A program made the position numbers and the translations under genes. Positions 17,099-26,144 of a DNA stretch of 64,000 nucleotides are shown here, piece after piece. Source of the DNA: Barnesiella propionica (lineage in GTDB: Bacteria > Bacteroidota > Bacteroidia > Bacteroidales > Barnesiellaceae); the NCBI RefSeq assembly GCF_025567045.1, contig NZ_JAOQJK010000001.1, positions 492,070 through 556,069 on the forward strand, in the 5' to 3' direction. A model generated the notes under the pieces. The model had not been told where the DNA came from, did no database searches, and was given only the letters and a program-made list of their open reading frames with translations. Position 1 is the stretch's first letter. The number at the start of each line of letters is the position of its first letter.

Positions 17099-19006
17099 TT
17101 ATGAGTTGATCTTATATGTATGTCCGGCTTCACAGTTTATGTATTCTTCATCGCAAAGAAACCGTAAAGTCTCGATAACTTGCTCCCGTGGATAGGGCAG
17201 TATTTCTATTAAGCGGGCTCTTTCGCAGGGGCCTTGGTTTAAAATGCGTCGGATATCCGATTCTATGCGTCCGAAACGGGCGGATGACAGTTCTTCGGAA
17301 CGGCGGGATATACATATATCGCAGTTTCCGCACTCTTCTCCTGTCTTTTCTCCGAAATACTGCAGCAGCATGTTTCCCCGGCATCGTTCGTCTTCGGCCA
17401 CATATTGTAACATGCTGTTTATGCGGTGTTCAAATCTTTCTTTTCTTTCTTCATAAACTTTTTTCGGTATAATAAGATGCCGCGGTTCTTCCCGCCCGGC
17501 GGTATATAATATGAAGGGTGTTCTTTTACGGGGAATGTAGTGGAGTACGTGCAGGCGGTTCAGCCTGATGAGCCCTTCGTATATTTCCTGTTGTGTGAGA
17601 TTTGTCCTTTGCCGGAGCAATTCTTCGTTTATAAATACATAGTCGGCAAACAGCCCTGTGTAGGAGCGCAGCAGGCACTGGAGGATGCAGTCGGCTACAG
17701 GATCTTCTTTCGGCAGTGAATATAATTCGTCCTTTTTCATCTGCATCATTACGCGGGAAAGGGTGTCCTCTTCTTCTACAAATTCTATATATCCGGCTTG
17801 TGTAAGTATTTTGAGTGCATTGAACGTTTGCAGGACCGGGAACTTGAATGTTTTGCAGAACGTATTGAGGTTAAATTCGTATAATTCGTCTTTGCCGTAT
17901 CCTATAGCTACGTTTAGGAAATTTCCCGCCGCTTCATATATGCGCAGGATAAATTCTTTTTCCGGGAACAGGTCGCTGAGCCGGCGTTTCAGACTGGCCT
18001 TGTCGCTTTTGGAATAGAGAATGACGGCATAAGATTTTTCTCCGTTCCTGCCGGCACGTCCGGCTTCCTGGTAATATTCTTCGGGCGAATTGGGGAGGTC
18101 GAAATGTATCACCGTCTTTACGTCTGCTTTGTCGATACCCATCCCGAAAGCATTCGTCGCGACGATTACCCGGCAGTCGTTACAAGTCCATCGCTGTTGT
18201 TTCAGGTTTTTGTCTTCGATGGAAAGTCCGGCGTGGTAATAATCTGCATTTATTCCGTTACGGATGAGTTCTCCGGCTATTTCTTTTGTTTTTTTTCTGC
18301 TCCGGACGTACACGATAGCGCTTCCGGGAACCCGGTGGAGTACCCGCAGCAACTCCTGTATTTTATTTTCTCCTTTACGCACTACGTAGATGAGGTTGGA
18401 ACGCCGGAAACTTTTTTTGTAAACGTTTTCTTTACGGAATAATAATTTGTCTTGTATCTCTTTTACGACTTCGGGTGTGGCGGTTGCCGTGAGCGCGAGT
18501 ACCGGAATCCCGGGAAGCTGTTCTCGTATGCTTGCGATCTGCAGATAGGAGGGGCGGAAGTCGTATCCCCATTGCGAGATGCAATGTGCCTCGTCCACGA
18601 CGATAAAGGAGACGGGCAGTTCTTTCAGCTTTTGCCGGAACAGGCTTGTGGATAATCTTTCGGGCGATATGTACAGGAATTTAAAACGGCCGTAGATGCA
18701 GTTCTCGAGCGTAACGATCATTTCGCGCCGGGTAATGCCCGAATGTATGTACGCGGCTTTGATCCCTCTTTTACGCAGATTATCCACCTGGTCTTTCATC
18801 AGTGCTATAAGAGGGGTAATGACCAGTGCTATACCCTCGACCGCCAGGGCGGGAACCTGGAAGGTAATGGATTTTCCTCCTCCGGTAGGCATAAGACCGA
18901 GCGTGTCTTTACCTTGTAATACGGAGAGGATGATATCTTCCTGTAGCGGGCGGAATTCGTCGTAGCCCCAATATTGTTTGAGTATATCCCGGATCAGTTC
19001 TTGCAT
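17099..19006 (-). CDS. recQ: ATP-dependent DNA helicase RecQ
   Basis: 635 residues. Walker A (MPTGGGKSITFQ), DEAH box (VVDEAHCISQWGYDFRPSY), ALTATATPEV and the motif VI helicase signature QEAGRAGRNG are all present. The RecQ-Ct region has zinc cysteines (CRGN ... CGNCDIC) and a winged helix; there is no HRDC domain. A longer frame opens at 19057, but a -7 box (TACCTTTG on the minus strand) lies in that extension and the family usually begins just before the QELIRDILKQYWGY stretch, so the ATG at 19006 is preferred. It unwinds DNA 3' to 5' in recombination repair. recJ is its upstream neighbour, separated by a terminator. Confidence 0.95.
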   Translation of the reverse strand: MQELIRDILKQYWGYDEFRPLQEDIILSVLQGKDTLGLMPTGGGKSITFQVPALAVEGIALVITPLIALMKDQVDNLRKRGIKAAYIHSGITRREMIVTLENCIYGRFKFLYISPERLSTSLFRQKLKELPVSFIVVDEAHCISQWGYDFRPSYLQIASIREQLPGIPVLALTATATPEVVKEIQDKLLFRKENVYKKSFRRSNLIYVVRKGENKIQELLRVLHRVPGSAIVYVRSRKKTKEIAGELIRNGINADYYHAGLSIEDKNLKQQRWTCNDCRVIVATNAFGMGIDKADVKTVIHFDLPNSPEEYYQEAGRAGRNGEKSYAVILYSKSDKASLKRRLSDLFPEKEFILRIYEAAGNFLNVAIGYGKDELYEFNLNTFCKTFKFPVLQTFNALKILTQAGYIEFVEEEDTLSRVMMQMKKDELYSLPKEDPVADCILQCLLRSYTGLFADYVFINEELLRQRTNLTQQEIYEGLIRLNRLHVLHYIPRKRTPFILYTAGREEPRHLIIPKKVYEERKERFEHRINSMLQYVAEDERCRGNMLLQYFGEKTGEECGNCDICISRRSEELSSARFGRIESDIRRILNQGPCERARLIEILPYPREQVIETLRFLCDEEYINCEAGHTYKINS

Positions 19007-19096
19007 ACGACTTTTGTTTTTTACTGTCGGGGCAAAGGTATAAATAAATTGAGACATGAGGGCATAAGATGGGAGAAATATATGTTATAAAACATA

Positions 19097-19128
19097 TAAT
19101 GGCTATCTGTTTTTGCAGATAGCCATTA
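19097..19128 (-). terminator. Terminator after recJ
   Basis: A 13-bp perfect stem (19097-19109 with 19116-19128; loop TTTTTG) is followed on the minus strand by TATGTTTTATAA. It separates recJ from recQ. Confidence 0.75.
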
Positions 19129-19155
19129 CCGTTTATTTGGGAAAGAATGTTCTTT

Positions 19156-20883
19156 TTATCGTTCCGATATTTTTATTTCCTTGATGAACAGTTGCATATA
19201 GGTATTTCCGTTATGATTATTCTCTTCTATCGTATAACATATATCGAACGGTTTGTGGGCTTTGATATAATCGAAATGTTCGTGCATGTTGAATGCAATG
19301 CCGTTCATAATGTTTTCGCTTTTACTGTCTACCAGTTCCAGTTTTATGTGTTCCAGCTTCCGCCCTACGAGACGGCTTGTCCCGTAGTCGTACACCTGCC
19401 GGGTGCAAAAGACCGGTTTTAGGTTTCCGGGACCGAAAGGATTCATTTGTTTTAACTGCCTGAAAAATTCGGGAGTTATTTCGTTGAAGTCGAGAAATGT
19501 ATCGATCTCTACCTGGGGCTTCATCTGCGCCGGAAGAATGTTCTCGGTGACATGAGCTTCAAAACGCCGGCGGAATTCCTCTATATTCTCTTCTTTCAGG
19601 GAGAGCCCGGCGGCATAGGTGTGTCCTCCGAAGTTTTCCAGCAGATCCCGGCACGACTCTACGGCTTTGTAGATGTCGAATCCTTGTACCGAACGGGCCG
19701 AACCTGTGGCAAGACCGTTGGATAAGGTCAATACGACGGCAGGCCTGTAATACAGCTCGGTGAGCCGTGACGCTACGATGCCGATAATACCTTTGTGCCA
19801 TCCCTTGTTGTAGATAACTATTGATTTGCGGGATCCGAACGAACTGCTGTTCTCCAGAATGGAGTTAGCTTCCTCGGTGATCCGTTTGTCCAGTTCTTTC
19901 CTGTCTTCATTGTACTGGTTGATGCTGCGGCTTTTTTCACAGGCCGTAGCATAGTCTTTGGCGACCAGCAGGTCTACGGCTTCGATACCCGACTGCATGC
20001 GTCCCGAAGCATTGATGCGGGGACCTATTTTAAACACAATATCGCTGATGGTTATTTCCTTGTTGCCGAGCCCGCAGATATTGATGATTCCTTGTAGTCC
20101 GAAACTGGGATTGGAATTAATTCTTTTTAGTCCCTGGTAGGCCAGTATCCTGTTTTCCCCGGTGATGGGTACTATATCGGAGGCTATGCTGACTGTAACG
20201 AGGTCGAGCAGGGGTTCCAGGTATTTTTTTATGTTGATATTGTTATTTATCGAAAAACCTTGCATGAATTTGTATCCCACACCGCAACCCGACAAATGTT
20301 TGAAAGGATAGGTATCTTCTTCCAGTTTAGGATCGAGGACTGCTGCAGCGCAAGGAAGTTCGTCGTCGGGCATGTGATGGTCGCAGATGATGAAGTCTAT
20401 ATTTTTGCTTTTGGCGTAAGCTACTTTCTCCACTGCTTTTATACCGCAGTCGAGAGCGATAATGAGCGTAACTCCGCTTTCTTCGGCATAGTCTATACTC
20501 TTCGTCGAAATGCCATATCCCTCGTCATAACGGTCGGGGATATAATATTCGAGGTTGGAATAAAAATTCCTTAAAAATTTATACACTAAGGCTACCGCTG
20601 TTGTCCCGTCAACATCATAGTCGCCGTAAATTAATATTTTTTCTTTGCCCCCCATGGCTTTATTCAGCCGGGCTACAGCTTTATCCATATCTCTCATCAT
20701 GAACGGGTCATGAAGATCGGATAGCTGGGGATAGAAGAACTTCTTAGCTTCCGCTGCAGAAGTAACCCCTCGCTGTACAAGAAGCTCACATATAGCCGGA
20801 CTTATAGCCAACTCTTTTGCTAAAGTCTGTTTTATCTGTTGTTCGTCTGTTGTAAGGGGTAAGTAATTCCATTTACTTATCAT
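19156..20883 (-). CDS. recJ: Single-stranded-DNA-specific exonuclease RecJ
   Basis: 575 residues, full length for the family. The DHH phosphoesterase motifs are clear: IYGDYDVDGTTA near residue 82, ALDCGIKAVE and FIICDHHMPDDELP, then GPRINASGRM and the DHHA1 glycine motif FGGHTYAAGLSL. It degrades single-stranded DNA 5' to 3' in recombination, base excision and mismatch repair. The start is an ATG after a short leader; the terminator at 19097-19128 ends the transcript. Confidence 0.96.
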   Translation of the reverse strand: MISKWNYLPLTTDEQQIKQTLAKELAISPAICELLVQRGVTSAAEAKKFFYPQLSDLHDPFMMRDMDKAVARLNKAMGGKEKILIYGDYDVDGTTAVALVYKFLRNFYSNLEYYIPDRYDEGYGISTKSIDYAEESGVTLIIALDCGIKAVEKVAYAKSKNIDFIICDHHMPDDELPCAAAVLDPKLEEDTYPFKHLSGCGVGYKFMQGFSINNNINIKKYLEPLLDLVTVSIASDIVPITGENRILAYQGLKRINSNPSFGLQGIINICGLGNKEITISDIVFKIGPRINASGRMQSGIEAVDLLVAKDYATACEKSRSINQYNEDRKELDKRITEEANSILENSSSFGSRKSIVIYNKGWHKGIIGIVASRLTELYYRPAVVLTLSNGLATGSARSVQGFDIYKAVESCRDLLENFGGHTYAAGLSLKEENIEEFRRRFEAHVTENILPAQMKPQVEIDTFLDFNEITPEFFRQLKQMNPFGPGNLKPVFCTRQVYDYGTSRLVGRKLEHIKLELVDSKSENIMNGIAFNMHEHFDYIKAHKPFDICYTIEENNHNGNTYMQLFIKEIKISER

Positions 20884-21145
20884 TTATATGTTTTTTATTT
20901 TTTCTTTATCAGTCTCCTTCAGGAAAACTCCTGCTGTCACGTGGAGTATGGAAATCTCCTGTTCTTGTCGGGAAGAAATTGTTCCTGACAGACAGGGGTA
21001 TAAGGAATGGACGGGAACCGGCGGATGTTTTTATTTACAGGCAGCACCGATATTCCCTCTATTATTGGCGTAAAGTTATAAAAACCCACTTAAAAGAACG
21101 AGTTTTTTTCTGTTAAATTCTGAAATCGTGTCATTTTTTTTAAAT
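20884..21145. other. Intergenic region upstream of recJ
   Basis: No gene is supported. It should contain the recJ promoter, but no box better than a partial match is visible. Confidence 0.35.
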
Positions 21146-21185
21146 AAGACCGGGGGCTCTTTTTCAAAAAAGAGCCCCCGGTCTT
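21146..21185 (-). terminator. Strong terminator after mscS
   Basis: An 18-bp or longer stem (21146-21163 with 21167-21185) containing GACCGGGGGCTC and its complement, followed on the minus strand by ATTT. It lies 17 bases beyond the mscS stop. Confidence 0.85.
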
Positions 21186-21202
21186 TGCGATATCTGTGTC
21201 TG

Positions 21203-22144
21203 TCAATTGTTTGTATGGTCCAGATGTACGTCCATTTGAGGGAACGGAAAGTTCAGCCCGTGTTGCCCGAACTCTTTATATACTTTCTCATTCATGTCGA
21301 AGAATACGTTCCAGTAATCGCCCGATTTCACCCAGGCTCTCACTACCAGTGTGACGGCACTGTCGTCGAGGCTGGACAGATTGATAGAAAAAGCCGGCGT
21401 TTTTAATATGCGCGCATCTTCTTGGAGCATTTTCGTAAGAACCGCTTTGGCCGTATCGAAACTGTCTCCATAAGCTATGCCGTATTTCCATTCCAGCCGC
21501 CGGGTCGCTTCTTTGGAAAAGTTGTTGATGGAGCCTGTTGAAAGTCCGCCGTTAGGGATAATAATGGTTTTATTGTCCGGAGTGTTGAGAATAGTGTTGA
21601 ATATCTGTATTTCCTTAACTGTTCCTTCATATCCCTGTGCCACGATATAGTCGCCTACCCGGTAGGGTTTGAATAATAATATCATAACTCCCCCGGCGAA
21701 GTTCTGCAACGTTCCGCTCAAAGCCATACCTATTGCGATACCGGCGGAGGCGAATAATGCAACGAACGAAGTCGTGTTTATACCTAATACTCCGATTATA
21801 ATGACTATGAGTATCAGGGTGAGCGTTATGCGCGTAAGACTTAGCAGGAAAGAACGAAGGGAAGGTTCTACGTTACGTTTGACAAGGATGGTGTATAGCA
21901 GATTGTAGAGTTTTTTTAATATCCATTTACCTACAAAAAAGATAATGCAAGCAATCGCTATTTTGATGGACAGGTGGATGAGTCCGCTGATGCTTTGTTC
22001 CAATAATTGCTGGAAAGACATATCGGATGCGGACGATAGCATGTCGTAAAATGTGTGTGTCTTTGTCGTGTCGGCAACTGCCGTTGCTGCCTCTTTGGTT
22101 CCTAATCCGGCCGTTAGGGCCGACGTTAAATCACCTTGGGTCAT
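21203..22144 (-). CDS. MscS-family mechanosensitive channel
   Basis: 313 residues. Three membrane segments lead to the pore helix FASAGIAIGMALSGTLQNFAGG near residue 130, then the beta domain (FKPYRVGDYIVAQGYEGTVKEI, IPNGGLSTGSINNFS) and a cytoplasmic cage. This is the canonical small MscS plan, which releases solutes on hypo-osmotic shock. It starts 3 bases after the stop of the upstream lipoprotein gene and is probably co-transcribed with it. Confidence 0.93.
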   Translation of the reverse strand: MTQGDLTSALTAGLGTKEAATAVADTTKTHTFYDMLSSASDMSFQQLLEQSISGLIHLSIKIAIACIIFFVGKWILKKLYNLLYTILVKRNVEPSLRSFLLSLTRITLTLILIVIIIGVLGINTTSFVALFASAGIAIGMALSGTLQNFAGGVMILLFKPYRVGDYIVAQGYEGTVKEIQIFNTILNTPDNKTIIIPNGGLSTGSINNFSKEATRRLEWKYGIAYGDSFDTAKAVLTKMLQEDARILKTPAFSINLSSLDDSAVTLVVRAWVKSGDYWNVFFDMNEKVYKEFGQHGLNFPFPQMDVHLDHTNN

Positions 22145-22147
22145 AAT

Positions 22148-22921
22148 TCATTTGTTTTTTAGGTTATTAATATATTCTGTGGTATTCTTTGCGGGACAGG
22201 TCTTTTTATACCAATTGAGTGCCGTGCGGAAATCCTCCAAAGAGTAATCTCCCGTGCCGGGTATATGGATGCTTAATCCGCCTTGACGGTTTATTGCCAT
22301 GGGACAGTCGCCGGATATCCTGCCCGATATGATAAATGAGAAAGCCGTGTCCGGAATGGCCGAAACTACGTCGGTAAATTTTATGTAATTGTTTTGCGAT
22401 TCGTTGCTGCTTGTCGGGCCGACCGGACGTGGAAATACTCTGTTATTTATTTGTTTTACAGGTGATTCTGTTGTTGTCCGGGGCGCATTGGATTCCTGGC
22501 CCGTAGCATGCTTCCACAGGATAAGCCCGTATTCCCGGGAAGATAATGATTCTTTCACATCTGTTATGACTGACGATAAATATTCCCGGTTAGCGGATTT
22601 AAAGTATATGTAAGTTTTTAACATCTTCTTTATTGCGTGGCCTTGTGTATCCCGAGCCTGATGTTTGAGTTGTGACGATGCTTCGTTATCGATGAGGTAT
22701 GTGACCGTTTTTCCTTCGTTTAATTTTCTTTCGGAAATAGCGGACATCATATCGCTTATATTCTGGTGTGCATACCTTCCCGGATTATTGTTCTCCAGCA
22801 TGTATACGAGTATGGTACGGTTTGTAGCCGGAACAAATGTACCGGAACCGTTTTCACAGGATTGTCCCAGGAGCGCGAGTGAAAAAATGAAAATACAATA
22901 AACTATTTTATGGTAAAACAT
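22148..22921 (-). CDS. Lipoprotein related to clostripain (C11) peptidases, probably inactive
   Basis: 257 residues. A lipoprotein signal ends in ALLGQSC. NRTILVYMLENNNPG and YGLILWKHATGQE match the beginning and the histidine block of the clostripain-like (C11) family found as surface lipoproteins in Bacteroidales. The protein is shorter than usual and the DACxMG cysteine block is not seen where expected; a cysteine occurs only in ISGDCPMAI. I infer loss of peptidase activity or a diverged active site. Upstream gene of an mscS pair. A possible -7 box (TATTTTTG on the minus strand) lies at 22945-22952. Confidence 0.6.
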   Translation of the reverse strand: MFYHKIVYCIFIFSLALLGQSCENGSGTFVPATNRTILVYMLENNNPGRYAHQNISDMMSAISERKLNEGKTVTYLIDNEASSQLKHQARDTQGHAIKKMLKTYIYFKSANREYLSSVITDVKESLSSREYGLILWKHATGQESNAPRTTTESPVKQINNRVFPRPVGPTSSNESQNNYIKFTDVVSAIPDTAFSFIISGRISGDCPMAINRQGGLSIHIPGTGDYSLEDFRTALNWYKKTCPAKNTTEYINNLKNK

Positions 22922-23104
22922 TTTATATATAAGGATTCCGTATGCAAAAATAATAGAATTTTTTGTATTATGGTTTTACGCCTGAATATTAAATACGGGT
23001 GAAAACGGAATATTTTATAAAAACATTTTAAATAAAGTTTTAATGATAATAGTATATCCTTTTTCATTTATCTTTGTTCTTTACTCAAATAGCAAATTAA
23101 AAAT

Positions 23105-23923
23105 ATGAAGCGATTGCTGATACCTGTAATATTGTTTCTGGTATTACCTTTTTTCTCTTTTGCCCGGACTTATATGGAATGGGTGGACGAGGCTGACAAA
23201 TATATTAAAGCCCGTGAATGGAGTAAGGCAGAGGAGGCTTTGCTGAATGCATTACGTTCGGAACCGGCGAATGCGCAAAATTCATTGTTACTGTCTAATT
23301 TGGGAACGGTGCAGCGTTATGCCGGAAAATATCAGGAAGCATTGCAAAGTTATACGAACGGGCTTCTGATGACTCCCCGTTCGGTTACTTTATATCGTAA
23401 CAGAGCCGCTTTATATGCAGAGATGGACAGTCTCGACCGGGCCTTGGATGATTATAATCAGGTTGTATTACTGGATGATAAAGATGAGGATGCGCTGTAC
23501 AGGAGAGGTCTTATACGTCTGGAGAAAAAAGATACGGCTGCTTGCCGGAGGGATTTCGAGCAAATTTTAAAATTGAATCCGGCCAGTTCCGATGCCCGCA
23601 TAGGCTTGGCTATGCTATTAAAATACCGTCATTATTATCCGGAGGCTATTGATTTATACAGTCAGGTTATTAAAATGAATCCCGGTATGGCTTCATTATA
23701 TGAAGGACGTGCGGAAGCTTATATTAAAGCTTCTCAGTTGAGCAAGGCCGACCATGACGTGGCTAAAGCGATGGAACTGGATAAGGACGATCCGTTGCCT
23801 TATGTGCTGAGAGCTATGATCAAAAAGGCCCGTTTTGAAGATGCTGCTGCCCGAAAAGACTTGGAGACCGCTGTAAAAATGGGCTATGACCGGCAGAGTG
23901 CCGAGAATATGCTGAAAGAATAG
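23105..23923 (+). CDS. Periplasmic tetratricopeptide-repeat protein
   Basis: 272 residues. Signal peptide (LLIPVILFLVLPFFSFA) then six or seven TPR units of 34 residues, for example AKYQEALQSYTNGLLMTPRS, LDRALDDYNQVVLLDDKDED and YPEAIDLYSQVIKMNPGMAS. TPRs mediate protein contacts; no catalytic domain is attached. A -7 match TATCTTTG (23069-23076) lies 29 bases upstream. The SPOR-type gene follows after 72 bases with its own promoter. Confidence 0.85.
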   Translation: MKRLLIPVILFLVLPFFSFARTYMEWVDEADKYIKAREWSKAEEALLNALRSEPANAQNSLLLSNLGTVQRYAGKYQEALQSYTNGLLMTPRSVTLYRNRAALYAEMDSLDRALDDYNQVVLLDDKDEDALYRRGLIRLEKKDTAACRRDFEQILKLNPASSDARIGLAMLLKYRHYYPEAIDLYSQVIKMNPGMASLYEGRAEAYIKASQLSKADHDVAKAMELDKDDPLPYVLRAMIKKARFEDAAARKDLETAVKMGYDRQSAENMLKE

Positions 23924-23959
23924 TTTGTGATAAAAACGAGAGTGTTTCCTGTTTTTTAA

Positions 23960-23991
23960 TTTGGGTAAGAGAAAAAAAAACTTTACTTTTG
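23960..23991 (+). promoter_or_regulatory. Consensus promoter abutting the next start codon
   Basis: TTTG (23960-23963), 20 bases, TACTTTTG (23984-23991). The initiation point would fall at about 23996-23998, at or in the ATG of the following gene, implying a leaderless mRNA. Confidence 0.7.
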
Positions 23992-23995
23992 TGAT

Positions 23996-25000
23996 ATGAA
24001 TCGGATTGCGGAACATATCGGTTATTTGCTGACTGTTCATGATTGTGTGACAGTGCCCGGACTGGGAGGATTCGTCGTACAATATGAATCGGCTTTCTTT
24101 TCTGAAGATATGCGCAGATGCATGTCTCCGGTAAAGACGATTTGTTTCAATACGGCTTTGTCACACAACGACGGACTATTGCCTCAATCTTACATGAAGG
24201 CATGTGTCGTTTCTTATGAACAGGCTTGTGCGATGGTAGAAGAAGATGTGAGCTTGTTGAAGACGGAGCTGGAGAAAAAAGGGAACTGTTGCTTACAAGG
24301 AGTCGGAGTTTTTTCCCGGAACGAGGAAGGTGCCGTATTGTTCGTACCGGAGGAACAGTCTGCCGTCCTGGGAGATATGTTCGGCCTGCAACCGTTGACA
24401 TTGAAAAAACTTTCGGATATACCTGTATTACAAAGCCCGGAAAAACAGGAAAATATTGCGACCGGCGAAGGTAGACAGGCCGACGTCGTATATATTCCGG
24501 TAAACAGGCGTTTCGTGCGATATGCTACGGCTATCGCGGCTATGTTCATTCTTTTATTAATGATTTCCACACCGGTAGATACTTTCGATACAAAAGCTGA
24601 TTATGCCAGCCTGCTGGCGGCAGAGCTTAGCGGTGATCGTGAAGATGTAAATAGCGCAATTGCAGAATTGCCCGATACAGATGCCGAATTGTCTGCGGTA
24701 TTCTCCGGGGATAAACATGAGGCCGAAGAGAATATATCGGTAACAGCCGTTTCAGAGAAAAATAAATCTTCCTACTATATCGTCATAGCATCCTTGGTGA
24801 ACAGGCAGGCAGCGGAGCTCCAGCTGGAAAATTTTCGGCGAATGGGGGTGACCGATGATATTCATATTTATGAAGGCAAAGGTAAGGTTCGTTTATATCT
24901 GGCTGATTTTTCAAATTTTGACGAGGCAAGCCGTTATTTGTCACGGTTACTGAAATCGGGTTCTCGCTTTTCTGACGCCTGGATATTTTCTTCCAAATAA
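23996..25000 (+). CDS. HU-CCDC81/SPOR domain membrane protein
   Basis: 334 residues. Residues 1-60 (IAEHIGYLLTVHDCVTVPGL, GGFVVQYESA) and 60-140 form the paired HU-CCDC81 domains known only in Bacteroidetes and related to HU. A single membrane helix follows near residue 180 (ATAIAAMFILLLMISTP), and a C-terminal SPOR domain (SYYIVIASLVNRQAAELQLE ... AWIF) binds denuded peptidoglycan. The HU part should be cytoplasmic and the SPOR part periplasmic, linking chromosome or cytoplasm to septal wall. The start is fixed by the promoter immediately before it. Confidence 0.88.
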   Translation: MNRIAEHIGYLLTVHDCVTVPGLGGFVVQYESAFFSEDMRRCMSPVKTICFNTALSHNDGLLPQSYMKACVVSYEQACAMVEEDVSLLKTELEKKGNCCLQGVGVFSRNEEGAVLFVPEEQSAVLGDMFGLQPLTLKKLSDIPVLQSPEKQENIATGEGRQADVVYIPVNRRFVRYATAIAAMFILLLMISTPVDTFDTKADYASLLAAELSGDREDVNSAIAELPDTDAELSAVFSGDKHEAEENISVTAVSEKNKSSYYIVIASLVNRQAAELQLENFRRMGVTDDIHIYEGKGKVRLYLADFSNFDEASRYLSRLLKSGSRFSDAWIFSSK

Positions 25001-25258
25001 AAAAGTAGTCGTTTATAATTTTTCTGTATTTGATCGGATGGCGATAAAATAGCCGTTTGATTTTTTTTGACATTTCCTGAATGCTACTTCCTAATAATTA
25101 GTTCAAATGGTCGCTGAATCTGTCTGTACGGTAGGAGAGATTTGGCAATATTAGTTTTATTGTTTTTTTAATTTTACTTATTTACAAATGAATAAAATTG
25201 ATTTATTATTTTATATTATTGATTTTATGTTTATATTTGTCTCAGTAAAATTATTGAA

Positions 25259-25543
25259 ATGGATAAAATTAAAAAACGTTTACCGTTACAATGTCCTTCT
25301 TGTGACCATGTTTTGAAAGTAGGACGTATGTTCTGTGATGAATGTGGAACGGAAGTTTGCGGCGCATTTGATTTGCCTGTTCTGGCAAGGTTGACCGGGA
25401 AAGAGCAGTCTTTTATTTTGTCTTTTGTCAAAGCGAGCGGGAGTCTCAAAGATATGGCAAAAAATATGGGAGTAAGTTATCCTACTGTCCGTAACCTGCT
25501 GGATGATATAATAGATAAATTAAACAAAATCGAAGAACTATGA
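25259..25543 (+). CDS. DUF2089 zinc-ribbon/HTH protein
   Basis: 94 residues. Two cysteine pairs (LQCPSCDHVL, FCDECGTEVC) form a zinc ribbon, then a helix-turn-helix (SGSLKDMAKNMGVSYPTVRN). This is the DUF2089 family, often a regulator of the membrane genes behind it. The stop overlaps the next start (ATGA at 25540-25543). TATATTTG at 25232-25239 is a -7 match 20 bases before the ATG. Confidence 0.88.
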   Translation: MDKIKKRLPLQCPSCDHVLKVGRMFCDECGTEVCGAFDLPVLARLTGKEQSFILSFVKASGSLKDMAKNMGVSYPTVRNLLDDIIDKLNKIEEL

Positions 25544-26133
25544 AACTAAATCTGAAACAACTGTTCAATCCTTTTGAGCGTGTAGCCGGCTACCGGTCTC
25601 TTTTATGGGGTATTGCCGGAATGATTATAGCAACTTTATTATCTGTTATGGCCGATATACATTATCATGGTCTTCTTCATTTCGGGCCGGCGCCCAATCC
25701 TGCCTGGTGGTGTTTTGCCATAGAGCATCTGGTGGTATGGATCATTCCGGCCGTTTTGTTTTATATATTCGGGCTTATCTTTTCTAAATCCCGTATTCGT
25801 CCGGTAGATGTTTTGGGAACAACGGCTTTTGCCCAGTTGCCGTTTATTCTGATGTCCGCTTTTTATTTGTTGCCTCCTTTGAAAAGATTTCTGCAATTAC
25901 CTGTCGATACGATGGTTCCGCAGCAATTGCTGCAATCTCCCGATTTTATAAAAGGGATGTGGCTTTCCCTTATAGGAATGCTGTTCCTGATATGGGTATT
26001 GATATGGATGTATCAGGCTTTCAGGATATCCTGCAACCTGAAAGGGTATAAGCTGGGACTATGTTATGCTATTGCTATTTTAGGGGGTGATTTCCTGTGC
26101 CGTTCTTTAATAGGTTATTTGTGTTATCGTTAG
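25540..26133 (+). CDS. YIP1-family multipass membrane protein
   Basis: 197 residues with five hydrophobic segments. NLKQLFNPFERVAGYRSLLWG and the later VLGTTAFAQLPFILMSAFYLL resemble bacterial Yip1-like proteins. It overlaps the DUF2089 gene by 4 bases and precedes the hydrolase, a three-gene set that I believe recurs in Bacteroidales. Function unknown. Confidence 0.75.
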   Translation: MKLNLKQLFNPFERVAGYRSLLWGIAGMIIATLLSVMADIHYHGLLHFGPAPNPAWWCFAIEHLVVWIIPAVLFYIFGLIFSKSRIRPVDVLGTTAFAQLPFILMSAFYLLPPLKRFLQLPVDTMVPQQLLQSPDFIKGMWLSLIGMLFLIWVLIWMYQAFRISCNLKGYKLGLCYAIAILGGDFLCRSLIGYLCYR

Positions 26134-26144
26134 ATCTTAATAGA

